From Clavelina lepadiformis (taxonomy: Eukaryota > Chordata > Ascidiacea > Aplousobranchia > Clavelinidae), in NCBI RefSeq assembly GCF_947623445.1, contig NC_135241.1, positions 1,862,501-1,926,500 on the forward strand: a stretch of 64,000 bases of DNA, written 5' to 3'. Below, in pieces: positions 35,314-48,635 of this stretch. The translations under genes were made by a program, and so were the position numbers. The notes beneath the pieces are model-generated. The model was not told where the DNA came from. It was given only the letters and a program-made list of their open reading frames with translations, and did not search any database. Numbering within the stretch: the first letter of the stretch is position 1; the number at the start of each line of letters is the position of its first letter.

Positions 35314-36674
35314 CTTAGTTTCCTAGAGATTATATTTCTAGAGCAGGATTGAACAAAATCACCTCGTGCTTATGAGCAGTAGCTGTCTTAAAACTCTGGC
35401 ATAAGTTGGTTTAAATGTTGATGCATGTACGTTGTCACTAGAACTCAAAGTCAGTAATTCATGCTTGGGTTATGGAGCATGTGTTTCTGTCTTATCATAT
35501 TACTAACCGTTACCGCGTTTGCATTGCTTGTCACTATCTCAGCAAATACAAGAGAACATCCTTGGTTTTAGTTCACTGGCCAGACTACAATAAGGCCTAA
35601 AACTTGTTTCGGTCTAAAAAACACGGTCATGCTGGTAATAACGTTGAATTTCTACTTCTTATGCAATGGGCTATAAAAACAACGCCGGGAAGCTCGGATG
35701 TTTTGTCCTATGTTTTCCAGAAATCTTTTTGTATTGTGTCGTCATACAGAACTTTCTCTTGACGATCTGACCAGCATATATCCTGTAAGCACGCTTTTGT
35801 GTTTAACTTACGGAGTATATAATTTTAGTCGAAGGAGCTGCACATGATTATCACTCTCATTTCAGCAACATACCCTGATCAACATTTTCTTATCTTAATG
35901 AACAATGGTAGGAATGTTACTGTTTGTAATACGATCTCATCATCAAATCGCTTTCTCTAACGTGTCTTCGGGAAAACTATACAACCTGACAAACTACCAA
36001 TTACTGCGTTAGACGTCAGGAGATCTTGGATGACACTTAAACTACGTATTTGGCTTCAAACGTTTTAGCTTTTCCCTTGAGAGCGACAAGGCAACTTGTT
36101 CAACGATGCTTAAGCATAATTCTTTTGTACGGGAGAAAGCGATGTAAAATTGTGATTATTAAGGCAGTATGGTCTTTATTTGCTTTAATTTCCTATTTTT
36201 GCAGTGAACTTCCAACGTTGTATTTTTAATGAAATCAAACTTACGACGGAAGGAAGCCGATAATAATGTACACAGCATAATACATGCAGATCATAATACA
36301 TGCAGATCATAACAGCCACTGACGAGTATACAGCGTATTATCGGTATATATACAGTAACGGGTATGACAAAAACTGATCTGAAACTTAACAGCTACCTGA
36401 ATCAGACTACAAAATATAAACCGCCTAGTTGTGGTTTTAATTTAACAATGCCACATTTATAGTATATAGCACGTTTAAATCAATAAATACAGTATATGCA
36501 CATTGCATAGGCCGGATTAAGGCTTTCCAATACAGGTGGCAACGAAACTTAACATTTAGCTGTGTTCCTGGACGTTCCACGACACCCGTAAATTATTGAT
36601 AAAAAGTGGGTGTGGTTTGTTATCGATTTATGCATTCAAGGCGTTTACGTTTTCACTGTAATGGCGTTGGTATA
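35314..36674. other. Intergenic between pannexin-like copies, no gene recognised
   Basis: AT-rich with no exon recognised. A short tandem word (acatgcagatcataat) is repeated near 36,283-36,310. This stretch may hold the original upstream control region of pannexin-like gene 1, now separated from it by the retrotransposon. Confidence 0.35.
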
Positions 36675-36863
<189 letters not shown>

Positions 36864-36929
36864 TACAACAAAAAATTTAAACGGATTTTAAAATTTACAA
36901 ACAAAGAGATCATGACCCGTGACAATCTA

Positions 36930-38297
36930 TTATTCCACTTTAAAATGCAAGATTCTTCCTGCCGACGCTTTTATTAGAATGTCTTCCATTAAAGGAAGGT
37001 CTTCCCATGTTTCCGTCGTCAATTGTTCGTTTAACGATTGGCAAAAGCGCACGTTCTTGTGTTCAAATTGATCAGGCCAAGTGTAATTTTCTTGCGTTGG
37101 ATCTGAGATTTACAAACGTTGATTACGAGAAAGAAACGAGGAATGCGCCTTTTGATCATGATGACATAATAGTCATTGAAATATGACATGAAATGCTTTC
37201 TTTCTTGAAAGAAACATTTTGTGTTTTACGGCTGAATTTAACACCAATGAAATAATGCACTTACCTCCAAAAGAGTTTTCAATTTTGGTGCGCACGAGCG
37301 CCTCTATGCGGACTTTAAAATCGTTTTGAGTTTTATTTTTACATACGTTGAGGATATTCTGGATTGGGGCGAAACCTATCTTAATAGGTTTGCCGTTGAC
37401 TGAAATACAAGAAAAACAAATTCAAATCCCCGCAAACTTCCATTCTCTTTCCAAAACCCCACTTTTAAGATGTAGGTTGAGATATGATTTATTTGACTCA
37501 CTAATAAATGTATAAAGCTTAGCAAATGTTAATGTTTCTATTAAAACGCTATTACCATTTGCTCAATTATTCAACAACAACATTACTTGCTATGAATAAA
37601 GTAACAGCTCATCGCTTCAAATCTCTTAAAGCGTAATGACGCCAATTAAAAGCGATGTCAAGTATCTAACTAGGCTTGCACGTAGCCTAGGTATAGGCCT
37701 AACCAAGCTAAGCAAGTAGAATATATCCTGGTAGTGATTGACAGCAAACTTTACAAAGAAACATAAATGTTTGAGCTGTCTTTGAAAAAAATACTCTGGC
37801 AATAACAAATCAAATTTGTTTTTTAGGGAAAGGTTAAAGGTTAAAGGTTAAAGGTTAAAGGTTAAAGGTTAAAGGTTAAAGGTTAAAGGTTAAAGGTTAA
37901 AGGTTAAAGGTTAAAGGTTAAAGGTTAAAGGTTAAAGGTTAAAGGTTAAAGGTTAAAGGTTAAAAGTTAAAGGTTAAAGGTTAAAGGTTAAAGTTTGGGA
38001 TAAACTGAGAAAGAAACTTGGGTTTGTAAAAATCTGTAAAAATCGTTATGTTCGGGGCGAACGTTCGGACTGCGGCTCATTATCGGCGCATTCCTGACTG
38101 AGATTTGTGGTTGAGTTTTGCATAAAAATGTAAAACTTAAACGAATATAACCTCAGTGAAATAAATAATAAATACAGTAATAATAATATATAATAATAAT
38201 ATATAAAGAATATATATATAATAAACATAACCTACAGTATATTATGCAACAAATAGAACTACATATACTTGATGTACTTACCGTGAACATACACCAT
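36930..38297 (-). CDS. Possible small three-exon gene, 107 residues, family unknown
   Basis: Three minus-strand segments, 38282-38297, 37265-37399 and 36930-37102, are bounded by good splice sites (CACG|GTAAGT, tttcag, GGAG|GTAAGT, ctcag) and join in phase (1, 1) from an ATG to TAA. An in-frame TGA two codons before that ATG supports the start. The peptide has VNGKPIKIGFAPIQN near the start and a tryptophan- and glutamate-rich end (ENYTWPDQF, TWEDLPLMEDIL). It looks like a soluble globular protein; I do not recognise the family. The 16-nt first coding exon is short. Upstream exon-like segments at 39.3, 38.9 and 40.7 kb could be alternative 5' exons. The heptamer array lies in its first intron. 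Confidence 0.45.
37829..37993. repeat. GGTTAAA heptamer tandem array
   Basis: About 23 head-to-tail copies of a 7-bp unit, AGGTTAA, with one variant (AAGTTAA) near the right end. It is not the TTAGGG telomere unit. Confidence 0.97.
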
Positions 38298-38861
38298 GTC
38301 GTATCAAGTCAAGTTTTACCAATCAAAGACACTTTTAATGTTCCTATAGCACACCACACGCATTTCCTCTACGAAGCACAACTTCTGGTTATTTTGAGTT
38401 ATATAGGAACCTCTTACAAGAGCATAGTTTCATGCAACTATAAAAATAACATTAAACAAAGCACTTGCTTTCGTGAAGGTTTACTCAAAAATCTTTTTCA
38501 CTGCCGTGTTTACTGCAACCGGTTGATGAAGTTCTGGCCGATCGTTCGAAGCTCATCGATTGATATATCGATTGAAATTATTGATCAAGTGGAGCTTTAT
38601 ATACAGCAATGTTTTTTATTGACTTGTACGAAAACTATCTTAGCGTCGTTGTTAAAGTTATAGCTGAAGTCTTATAGCTGAAGATTTAAAGTCTGTCTTA
38701 AAGTCATTGATTAGAAGCAAATATTCTTGAATACACTTGCTGCTTCACGGCACTATATTGCATGTACTCAGGAAATAAAATATTAGTTCGCCGTTAGCAT
38801 TCATCAAAAAATCATTGCTGTTCTCTGCCATTGCTGACGTCACAAAAACTTGGAAGCTTTG

Positions 38862-39031
38862 CTCAAAGGTTGTTTCAAGCTTTTTATTTGATTTACGTTA
38901 ATCTTCGAGAAGCAACTGATACCTGTGAGATACAATGCACTTCACTGCGCATGAACAATTGACGTTGAATGCTGAAAAATGTCTCTTTCTTTGGTCTGGG
39001 CTTTCATTGTCGTTGACTTGTGACGTCATTT
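38862..39031. repeat. Direct repeat 1 (exon-like segment)
   Basis: About 170 bp, over 90% identical by eye to 40687-40856. On the minus strand it reads from an ATG (MTSQVNDNESPDQRKRHF...) for 34 codons plus two bases to a CACAG|GTATCA donor. The frame is closed by a TAA three codons upstream of the ATG. It may be a first exon or an untranslated exon. Confidence 0.75.
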
Positions 39032-39314
39032 TTAATTACCTACACGCAACGTTTCGAAATGGGAAGAATATCTTGCTTAGTTTAATGAAATATTCCAATT
39101 ACGTCATATCGTCGAACTGACAACAAATTCCCTATATACTATAATAAATATTTATTGCAGACAAAGTCTTTTTTTTCCGAACGAATACGTTTGCTACAAC
39201 AAGAACTTCCCATTTGAAAAGGTTCTTTTGTTTCTTCTCCAATAAATTTTTTTTCGTGAGAGAAAAATATCTCATTTTTAAAGATTTGTAATAGAGTTTT
39301 CATGAATTATTTAC

Positions 39315-39410
39315 CTTATTTATGAAAAATGTCATAACCCACGCGTCGTTGGTGAAGCATAATTTTTTAAACAGTCCCCTGAAACGCTCATTTTCGTTTA
39401 AACCAATCAT
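39315..39410 (-). other. Candidate coding exon, 32 codons, partner unknown
   Basis: On the minus strand an ATG preceded by an in-frame TAA opens a 32-codon segment (MIGLNENERFRGLFKKL...) ending at an AAG|GTAAAT donor in phase 0. Composition is protein-like. I could not find a phase-0 partner exon, so its gene is unknown. The exon at 37.3 kb needs phase 1 and does not fit. Confidence 0.3.
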
Positions 39411-40686
39411 GGCTTAAAAAAATACTTTGAAGTTTGCTATGACGTCTTTGTCAAACTAAATAGTACCGCCTTTTTGTGATTAATTGTGAAGCTTCCATAA
39501 GCGAAATATCTGCCCTAATTTCATGCAAATCTAAACAACTTCAAGCAAGGCACTTGCTGATATCATGATAAACGGAAATACGTGGTATTTGCATTTTGTT
39601 CCCTTTAGGCGGTTAATAAAGCACTGACCAAGTTTAAAGAACATCAGTCATTGATTTGTTCGATTTATATCGATCAGCAAACGTTGAACTTTGCAAACAA
39701 CGTTTCTATAGACATGCACAACGTTTGTTGAGTTCTTGATCTTGTTATACAGTTGTTGACTTACCAATTTCTGTTTTACATATGCAGTGTACATCTCGTT
39801 TATAATCACAATTATATTCAATTAATGATGTTTTAAATTCCAGAAACTTCTAACACCTCCTTTAAAGCTTGCAAAATGAAGCTAACGTTCTCAATACACA
39901 GCTGTTGCTTGGCGCTAACTCAGGGAAGTATATATATCAGTTTACCGCATAAACCAGCGTTGTTTTTTTAAACGTGCATATGGATAACACAGTAACGTTT
40001 ATAACAATTTCTTATATCGTCCTTTAGTATATCTTTTACTTTTTCTGCTTTTTTCGGAATTACTGAGCAAACAGAAGACTCTTCGAAGACTGACTTATCT
40101 TAGCAAAGTGTTGTTCAGTTGGCCATTTCAAACGCAAACGTTCAACACGAAAAATGCTTCTTTCACTATGGTGACCGTTAATCGTTTGTTAACGTTTAGT
40201 CGCATCAAGTTACCGTTGAAATGAAACGTTGCCATGGAGCAACAGAAACGAATGAGCTGGCAAAGTCCTTGGTGTTACTTTCCACTAGGTGGCGAAAAGA
40301 GGCTTTTATCTCGGTGATAGTAGTGTACACATACAACAAACGCTATAGTTTAAATAAACAAGTAAAATTATGTGAGAAACTTTCTTGCTATGTATGTTCT
40401 TTCCATCAAAACGCAGCTTGGAAAATTCTTACTATAGTTATACCGTACTTTACTTGAGTTGTCTTTATTTTACTTCGAAATTAGCTAAGCTGTGTTGTGT
40501 GGTCGTATAATGCTTCTTTAAAACGGGCTTCGTGGCACAAAAAATGTACAAGAAAATTTCTATTTCAGGCACTAATGACTGAAACTATTTGAAACGGAAG
40601 TAACATTCCCAATTCTTTTTAAGTATAAACCCATTGCTGCTCCATATAATTGCGGAAGTCACAAATTCTTAGGAAGGTCCCCTCAG

Positions 40687-40856
40687 AGGTTGTTTCAAGC
40701 TTTTTATTTGCTTTACGTTACTTTTCGAGAAGCAACTGATACCTGTGAGATACAATGCACTTCACTGAGCATGAACAATTGATGTTGAATGCTGAAAAAT
40801 GTCTCTTTCTTTGGTCTGGGCTTTCATTGTAGTTGAGTTGTGACGTCATCAAATTC
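40687..40856. repeat. Direct repeat 2 (exon-like segment)
   Basis: Partner of 38862-39031. The reading frame is kept (MTSQLNYNESPDQRKRHF...) with a few replacement changes, and the same GTATCA donor is present. Here the minus-strand frame is open further upstream, to an ATG at 40,948. Confidence 0.75.
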
Positions 40857-41366
40857 TCATACTTTTGTTTGTGCTTTTCTGCTGTTGAACTGGAGTCTTT
40901 TTCGTTGTATTCTACTGGTAAGCAGCGCGTGAAAACGGACAAATTCATTTAATCTAACAAGTTTTAAGTTATGATCCATATCAACTGATGACTAATTGCG
41001 CAAAACAGGAGTAAACAAATACACAATAAATTTTTTTGAACTTTAAGCAAAGATTTGTTTTGACGAAACAACGAGTTCACGATTTTTGGTACAAATTGAT
41101 ATCTCCAAAATCTGTTAATATAAGATATTTTGTTGAAATTCATTATCAAACAACAATGCCGTAATTTACAATGTGTAGGTTGTGCAATAAAACAGTCTTC
41201 ATTCATCTAAGAATTTGGGGTCCTTGTTGCCCACGTACGCCTTCATGCGGCGATTACAATTTCGTTTTAAGGTAAGCTTGAATTTGGTTTTCTTGTTTGG
41301 TTGCTCTAATATTGTTGCTTTTCTTTCGTTTTTTGTTTCATTCACAAATATGCACTGCGAGCTACT

Positions 41367-41400
41367 TCTGCTGCTGCTGCTACTACTACTGCTGCTAATA
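41367..41400. repeat. CTG/CTA triplet repeat
   Basis: A short run of CTG then CTA then CTG triplets. Flanking sequence has no recognised gene. Confidence 0.85.
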
Positions 41401-42001
41401 TCTCTTAGCACGTCTGATAAAGGAAGCTGATGCCTGCGAAAACTTTTGTAGAGAAATTAAAAAATAAAAGTTAACCCTAGACTGCCATCTTATATCCTGA
41501 TTTTTATTTTACTAATTATATATTGGGTTAACACAATTCAGCCAACACCAACATAAAATTCATACGTAGCCTATATAACATTGTAAATGAAGCATGTGCA
41601 GAAAAATGTTCTTTAAATTCTCTAGATCCCCAATTGCTGCTTGTTGTTGTAAAACAAACATAATTTGCAACCATTGACTATATTTTTTAAAATGGAACTG
41701 GAATCGTATATAAGTTTTTACGACGTTCAGGAATTTGCACGAAATAAACAGCAGATAATGCTTTTAAAGTACATACAAACAATGATTATTAGTGCGCTTA
41801 CAAGTGCCTTAGAATAAATGTATTCATTCAACAAAGTTACCGCAAAAGTCATGTGTTTTGCTTTGTATTTCGACAGATTAGTTTCTACAGTGGTAAACTT
41901 TAAGCCACGAAACTAATCTGTATTCTTGTTAATCGAACAATTTCTTTTCAATAAAAGTCTTAAATATTTCACATTTAGCTGAATTGTAGGATTCGGTTTA
42001 T

Positions 42002-45000
42002 CTATTTTTGCTGTTCCTTGGCGATTTCTTCTGACAATCTTGCAGTTCTTAATGCTGCTTCGCTTGCTTGGTGAAGTTGTTCAAAAAAATTACACTTGGC
42101 CTCTTCCCGGCTGCTTCGTACATTCCACCAGTAGATAAAAGACATAAGACACACGAGCAGCGTTATGGCAAAATCAAACCAAATCACTGCGACCACATCT
42201 TTCTTTCGCTTGATGTTACACAAGACACATAAGTCGTGGTAAGGGAGCTGACAACTGTTTAACGTTGGAATCAATTAAAATTTTTTGACGGTTTCTTAAC
42301 CATATATTTGCTATGCCTCAGACATCCAATTGGAAGTAACATTATAACTCACATTTACCTTTATCCGGACATTTTCTCACCTGAATGAGTCTGGGCTTTC
42401 CACGTCAGCTATGATAAATACATATCCACATATAATCATAATCAACATAATCAGACTGACCAATCCTGTGCAAATATGCTTCAGGAAGTACATCTTCACT
42501 AATAAGGTGCAATTGAAATTTTTCTCATGACACCATTGATCAAGCAAGCTCTCCAGCGGTGGTCGGTAATCTCGTTCCTTTTTCTTGTTTGTGCAATTGA
42601 ATTCCCAAAGTTTAAAAACTATACGATAAAAAAGAGATTTGATTTATCTATTTCTGCGGTTTTATCTTAGGTTACCTATTGTTTTAAGTAAGTTATCGAA
42701 GCACGACGACTGAAATTCATTACCTGACAAAATATAAGGAAGTTGATAAAAGGATGAAAAATTTTCGAAACAAAACATCGAGAAAAGTTGTCGATCTTTC
42801 ATTTGACCAACAATGAATTGGCTTAACTTGTCACTTTTCTGTAATTTAGAATTGTTTGTCTAGCAGCAAGTAATTCCGACAGTGTCATGAATTTTGTTAT
42901 CTTCTTGCTAATGGCATTTTTATTATCTAATAAAAATCCAATGATCACAACGCAAGCAATAGACGAATTATGCAATAACCATGGTAATATATACAAGTTG
43001 CCTTCTTTCTACTGATGTACACAAGCTTTTACGAAAAAGAGACTTGCCTCTCTAGAAGAGCTACCGTAGTGTTTTGAAACAAGATTAGTCTGTTCAGTTG
43101 TTGCATTGCTTGATGTTGAAGTAGTTTTACCAGACTGGTTTGTGGATGGAGATATCTGGTGCTGTGCTGTTGACGATACTGTTTGAACTTGTACAACGTT
43201 TGTCAGATCGGGTAGCTTGATTGGGTATTTCTTAAGCCCAGTAAGAACGAGACCGTCTTCATCGTAACCTTCTTCAGGACCCGGATGCCGATAGATTTTT
43301 TGTAATTCTTGAGACAAATATTCCATTAAAAGTTTCATAAACTTTAAATGACCCATCAGCCGCGCCCCCATTCGCAAGTGCCAAAAAACGGAAGGTGTGG
43401 CATACAAGAAAGCCTGTAAATTAAAAAAATTTCTACTTACAAGTTTTTAATATTTTTACCATGTTTAAAGCCTCAATAAAACGCAACATTTTACAACGTT
43501 TTATAAGTAAAGCTGCAATCGTCTGAACTATGTTTTAAATATAATTTTAAGTAATTGGGTTTAGTGGCCGTGCTAACCATTTAATTATTTGCTGCTTTTT
43601 CCCGCTTATTTTTTGCTGGTGGAATTTTTATGTTATTACGCTGTAAAATGCATTTTAGTTTTCGTTCCCCCACAGATTGATGACGAATAATAAATAATAC
43701 AATACAATTTAATTCTAAATTCATTTCAAGTTAAGTTTTCCTTCTAACACCGTCAAAACTGGTTTAGCAAAAATAACTACCAGGCATGTACAGGGTGTAA
43801 GAGGAAGTCCTAACCACGAGCAATTTGGCCGAGTTACTGTTTAACCATATTATGATGATCTTTATCATATTGAATTGATTTGAGAAAAGTATTAATTGTG
43901 TATTCACCTGTACCAGGATAAAATACGGTATCCATACAATTATTTGCTTTATATTGTTCGGATTGTCCACAAGCGGAACTTCATGGTATTTGGTCAGGTT
44001 GTCACAAACATTTATTGCTTCAATCTCGTGCAATGGTTCCCAGCAATAAGCGTTGGCGAAAGTTATAAACTCGTTGTCAAAACCTTTCGACTGGTTAACG
44101 GGATAACAGCTTAGGTTGGGACCTGTAAAAATAAAGCATCACACTGTAAATATAATAAACAGTTTGTGTAAATGGACGAAACACATATTTAATTCTTAAA
44201 TGATCTTGGTAAACTTCCAACTTTTAGTATTAAGTCATGGTCATAATTATTACGAGTACAGTGTGCTGCCTTTAGCGATACTCATTCCACTGTATACGAA
44301 GACTTCTACTAAATGTATTCGTTCGTAAGAGCAAACAAAATTTGCGATTAGTTTTAATTCATCCATGCATGAGCGTTTCAAGTTTTGAGTTGTACCAAAA
44401 ACTGTATTTATTCTAGAACTTTTTCACTATCACAGTATACTGTATACTATGCATTTTGCTAAAGGACAAAAAAGGTTTACAGAATGTGATTAACCGCTAC
44501 TGACAGAAATATTTCAACACAATTAAAGCGGAATCGTTGTTCAAATTGCTTTGATGGTTCAAAATAGCACCTTATTTTATACTCGCGAAAATATAACCAA
44601 AGTTTATCACCGTTATTAAATCAGCATTTAGCATTCAAAGTAACTGTTCATTTTCATCATTCATCAATCGTTCATACTGGAAGTCGCTCGCCGAATATTT
44701 TCGCTGCGGTGCTCAGCGTTGCACAATAGATAAGCATTACATCACCATTTTTTCTTCTTCTCTTACCACATTTATCAGCTCAATAACCGACAGTGTCGCT
44801 AAAGCCAACACAGTAAAATTATTTATCGTTCTATTTTTACTTAATTACCGACATAATCGGTTATTTTTATTACAACAGCCAGGGCGAGCAATAGATAAAC
44901 TCCAATCCATTTGAGAAGTCGATCCGCTCCGAGATCGATGACAACTTCAGCTTCATGCTCTTTGGAAATCGAGTCCAATTTTTCAAAAGCAGCTTCCGTT

Positions 45001-45011
45001 GACGAGGACAT
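42002..45011 (-). CDS. Pannexin-like channel protein, copy 2
   Basis: Paralogue of copy 1, same strand. Six minus-strand exons: 44849-45011, 43908-44122, 43048-43413, 42724-42838 (or from 42859), 42381-42618, 42002-42254, giving about 449-456 residues. The words of copy 1 recur: DLGADRLLKWIGVYLLL in helix 1, LSCYP and NAYCWEP in the first extracellular loop, WIPYFILVQ at helix 2, FSMFCFENFSS in the cytoplasmic loop, MYFLKHICTGL in helix 3, SCQLPYHDLCVLCNIKRKK before helix 4. Intron positions and phases match copy 1, but the cysteine-rich exon is absent and the tail is shorter. The exon at 43.0-43.4 kb ends with a GC donor (GAG|GCAAGT at 43047); a weaker GT donor 15 bp further on would also keep frame. 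Short second extracellular loop with one cysteine, as in copy 1. Confidence 0.83.
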
Positions 45012-45600
45012 ATTTTGCTCAGATTGTTGTCAAAAAACTAACTAGAAAATAAACTCATTTACAATAGAACAACAGAAATAAAACAAAATAAATAGAACTC
45101 GTCGAACCTTCTCTTTGAGTTTGATATTCATTTACAGTTCAAATGGCTTCAAGCTCCAGTTTTGAAGGTAGGCCTACGTACTCTACAGCAAAGCTCAAAC
45201 TTAAACGTTTTTTAGTTTAATGGATGTTAATGCGATCATTGCCCTTCGTTACATGTTAAAAGTAAACAAAATAAAACGACAATGTACACAGCGGATTACA
45301 CCAATCGTGGATGATGTGTTTGCTTTCGTTGGGCAAGGTTACCGCTTTTCGCCACTTCTGTTTGTTTTGCGTTAAATCATTTTGCAACTCATCTGTATTT
45401 AAAAGGGTGTTATCCAAAGATACTCGAGCTAGCAGGCGAACCGGATATTTGCAAATACTAAACATATTTGCAGCGCTATGATGTGCTTCTCACCCACAGT
45501 TTACAAGGAAATGAACAACGAACTATAATACGTCAATCATCTCACGTATACTGGGCCCTGGTAAGACAACCTAAACTTCATTGAACTCGATTTAAACTTT
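45012..45600. other. Upstream of pannexin-like copy 2, no gene recognised
   Basis: Presumed promoter region of pannexin-like copy 2. A minus-strand frame at 45256-45465 has no motif. Confidence 0.35.
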
Positions 45601-46387
45601 CATACGCTCCTAATTTTGTTTGTTCTATTACTTGGTTGAAAGCGATTCCTTCAGGCGCTGTATTTTCTGTATATATATGATTGCTCTGTTTGATCAGAAC
45701 ACTCCTGTATCGCGCAATATTCGATCTCCATATCAGCTATAACTAGTACAATAGCCATTAAAGACGCGTGTTTGTAAAGAATTGTCACCATGCAAACTTT
45801 TGTATTCCTTGAAAGATTTCACGCACTGAAGGGAGCATCATGTTATGGCGAGCCATACTAGACAAACGTTTGGATCTTTACGTGTGAGGTATATCGGGTT
45901 GGACAAGTGGAACACCAACGCCGCAAAAATGGCAAAGTGTTAAATTTTATCGCAACTTTGCAAATTATGTTTTGTTTTCATAATTTCATTGGAGGGTTTT
46001 CAAACGTAATTCTATGGATTCCAATCACGAAACAACAAGCCAAACGTCAAAACCGGCATTCAAACAGGCTTTTCTGTGATTGCCGTTGCACGATTCGTAT
46101 GCCAGACTGCAAGTTTGGTAAAGGCGCAATCAATAATATTTTTCATGAGCTACAGGGGCCAACTTTAGGTGCGTGAGTTTGATCTTAATGACTTGGATAG
46201 AATTTCTGAGCACTCAATTTTTAATTGATTTAGAGATTGAATTAGTCAAACTGTGTACATTGCGCAATTCCAGTGCGTCTAAACATTTTTGCCCACCCAC
46301 ACTTGTCATTTTTAGTTGTTTTGGTCAAGCAGACCTTGCTAAAAACGGCCATAATCTGCAGTCGGGCATATATGTGCTGTATACGGT

Positions 46388-46914
46388 CATAGGTGGGCAG
46401 TACGGCGGTACTATACCGAATTATTATACCACGGTACTTTTTCAGTACCGATACCGGTATCGGTACCGCCGGTACTTTTGAAAAAAGTACCGAATCTCTG
46501 TACCGAATTACTTTTTTCAAGAAATTTCAATCGGTCCCGGTACTCGTTACTTTTCACGTGATAATTTCAAAAGTGTAACAAGTATGTTTTCAAAAATAGC
46601 CTACCTGTTAATTAATTCTTAATACTAATTTTAGCATATGTTGATCTTTTTTGATCTAGTAATGTCAAGTAAAATTGCAAGCGATTAACGTCACATATGT
46701 TTTGACCTGGAGTAGCTATTACCGGAGGTATAATAGCGGCAAACATTGCATTTGCATCAGCATCTTTTACACAAAAAGTACGGTGCGGAGTACCGAAAAA
46801 GTGCCGAACTACTTTTTTAAAATAGTACCGAATACCGGAACCGTCGGTAAATTTTTCTCCAAATACCGGTACCTTTACCGACGAAACTTTCAAAGTACCG
46901 ACTGCCCACCTCTG
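46388..46914. mobile_element. hAT-type element inside duplication copy A
   Basis: 527 bp. Left end CATAGGTGGGCAGTACGG, right end in reverse complement CAGAGGTGGGCAGTCGG. Flanks TATACGGT (46380-46387) and TATACGGC (46915-46922) match at seven of eight. Many GGTAC words lie near both ends. No transposase. Confidence 0.8.
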
Positions 46915-48037
46915 TATACGGCACATTACAGTGCAGTACAGTTATTTGGCCCATAATACAAATCGACAAATTGTTATTTGGCCCATGGTACAGTTGGTTT
47001 CGAAACCTGATTCAAATTTTCATTGCTGAAAAGCCAAGCCATAATGATCAGCTGTTAAGCCGATCTCACACTTCTTTTCGTAGTGTTAAGAAAACGTCAC
47101 AAGAACTAAACTTCTCACTTTGCGCATAAGCTTAAAGCTAAAAGCTAATACAGCATGTTTTTTTTACGTGTAAAATCCCTCGTCCAGCTTTCCGCTTTCG
47201 ATCAGCCATATTTGGTCATAAAAGAGGTCAACGTAAGTCACGTCGGAATTGCGTCGAATGGCGTCGAATAGCAGGTAAGTAATTGCGATTGGAGCTTACA
47301 ACTTTTTTTTCATTTATTTACCGGAAAACTGCGTTTGATTGGTAACATGTGAAAAGTAAGTCATACAGCTTTTAAACATTATACCGCTTGCCAGTGCTGT
47401 TGGTCTTCACAATTGCTAGACTCGTTTTAACTTCAATAACAACTTTCTGGTCTTAGTGGTTTTCAAACTGGGACTAACTCAGTTACTAAATGTTACTTGC
47501 TATGAGCGAAGAGCTTCAAGTGCTTTCTGGAGATAATGCCAAGAATTACTAGCATCGAGCATCCAGATACTGTATTATAATGCAAGCAATGCCAAGAGTT
47601 ACTGAACCAAAAAGTGGTTAGACGGTTTTGTCATGCTTCAAAGAAGACCATCGTAAAACACTCAACCACGACGAAACACCCGTAAGCCTTTTATTGTTGT
47701 TGTATTTCTATGATATTAGCCGTGTCTTTATACTTAAATGTTTCTTTTTGGATTCTAATACAGCACACCATGGCCTAATTCCCGTTTTCAGCTACACATA
47801 ATTAAGCTACAATCATGAAGCTACTTGTCTCTGTATTTACAAGGACATTGAAACAAAAACAACAAATTGCGTCAAAGCAGCTCAAATTAAACAAAAATGT
47901 TGAACTACTTCAAAACGAAAAATGTTGTCATGCGCAAAACAGTACCGAAGTAATTTAAAACAATTGTAATGATGACGTCATATTGTAATCAACAATAACA
48001 ACGATGGATAAGCGCTTGAAAATGCCAGAAATATTTA

Positions 48038-48635
48038 TGTCACGAAATTATTTTTACGCGCCCGTTTTAGATCCAACACATTTTAATATTGCGTCACCAA
48101 ATTTGTAAGTCACTTGATTACAGTGTGAGTCGTTATCTGTTTTAGATAGACTGCATTTTAATTACCCAATTAATTGTTCACATTGTACACTGTTTATTCG
48201 CACCACTCTTGTAGGTTAATTTAGTCCAATGTGTAGGTCAACTTCTGTTTTTTATTTGCGTTGTGCATTGTCTCATTCTTATGCATGCTCGTCAGGTTTT
48301 CTTATGCTTGCTCACGTGCTGACGTATTTTACTCTATTCATATGTACACATGTTTTTAGTCTGTGACGTCTTACATCGCTACCACTAGAGCCTAATTGGT
48401 ATTTAGCGTCCCGCGTTTATTTTCTCAGTGCGTGACGATTAACGGTGGAATCTGTGTTTGAGTGGTGTTGCGCTCGTCTGGGGAACGAGTGTTGATTCAG
48501 TCTACGTTTGGATGTAACAGAGGAAAGATGGCTGTTTTCATCAAAAAAATGCTGATAAAAGTTTAAAAAGCGAAAGGAGCGAATTGACTAGCCGTAAAAG
48601 CGGAAGTTTCCTGGCTAAGGAAGATCTTGGTTACA
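48038..48635. mobile_element. Probable solo LTR inside duplication copy A
   Basis: A ~598-bp block starts TGTCACG and ends GGTTACA and is flanked by TTTA on both sides (48034-48037, 48636-48639). The related, uninterrupted sequences near 56,140 and 50,230 read straight across this point (gaaatatttacag), so this is an insertion. TG/CA ends plus a 4-bp duplication fit a solo LTR, with internal genes lost by recombination. Confidence 0.6.

Noticed and set aside
37829..37993. Interstitial telomere
   Set aside because: The unit is GGTTAAA (7 bp), not TTAGGG.
46388..46914. Coding frames of 61-104 codons within the GGTAC-rich block
   Set aside because: They fall inside a hAT-type element with inverted ends and carry no transposase motif.
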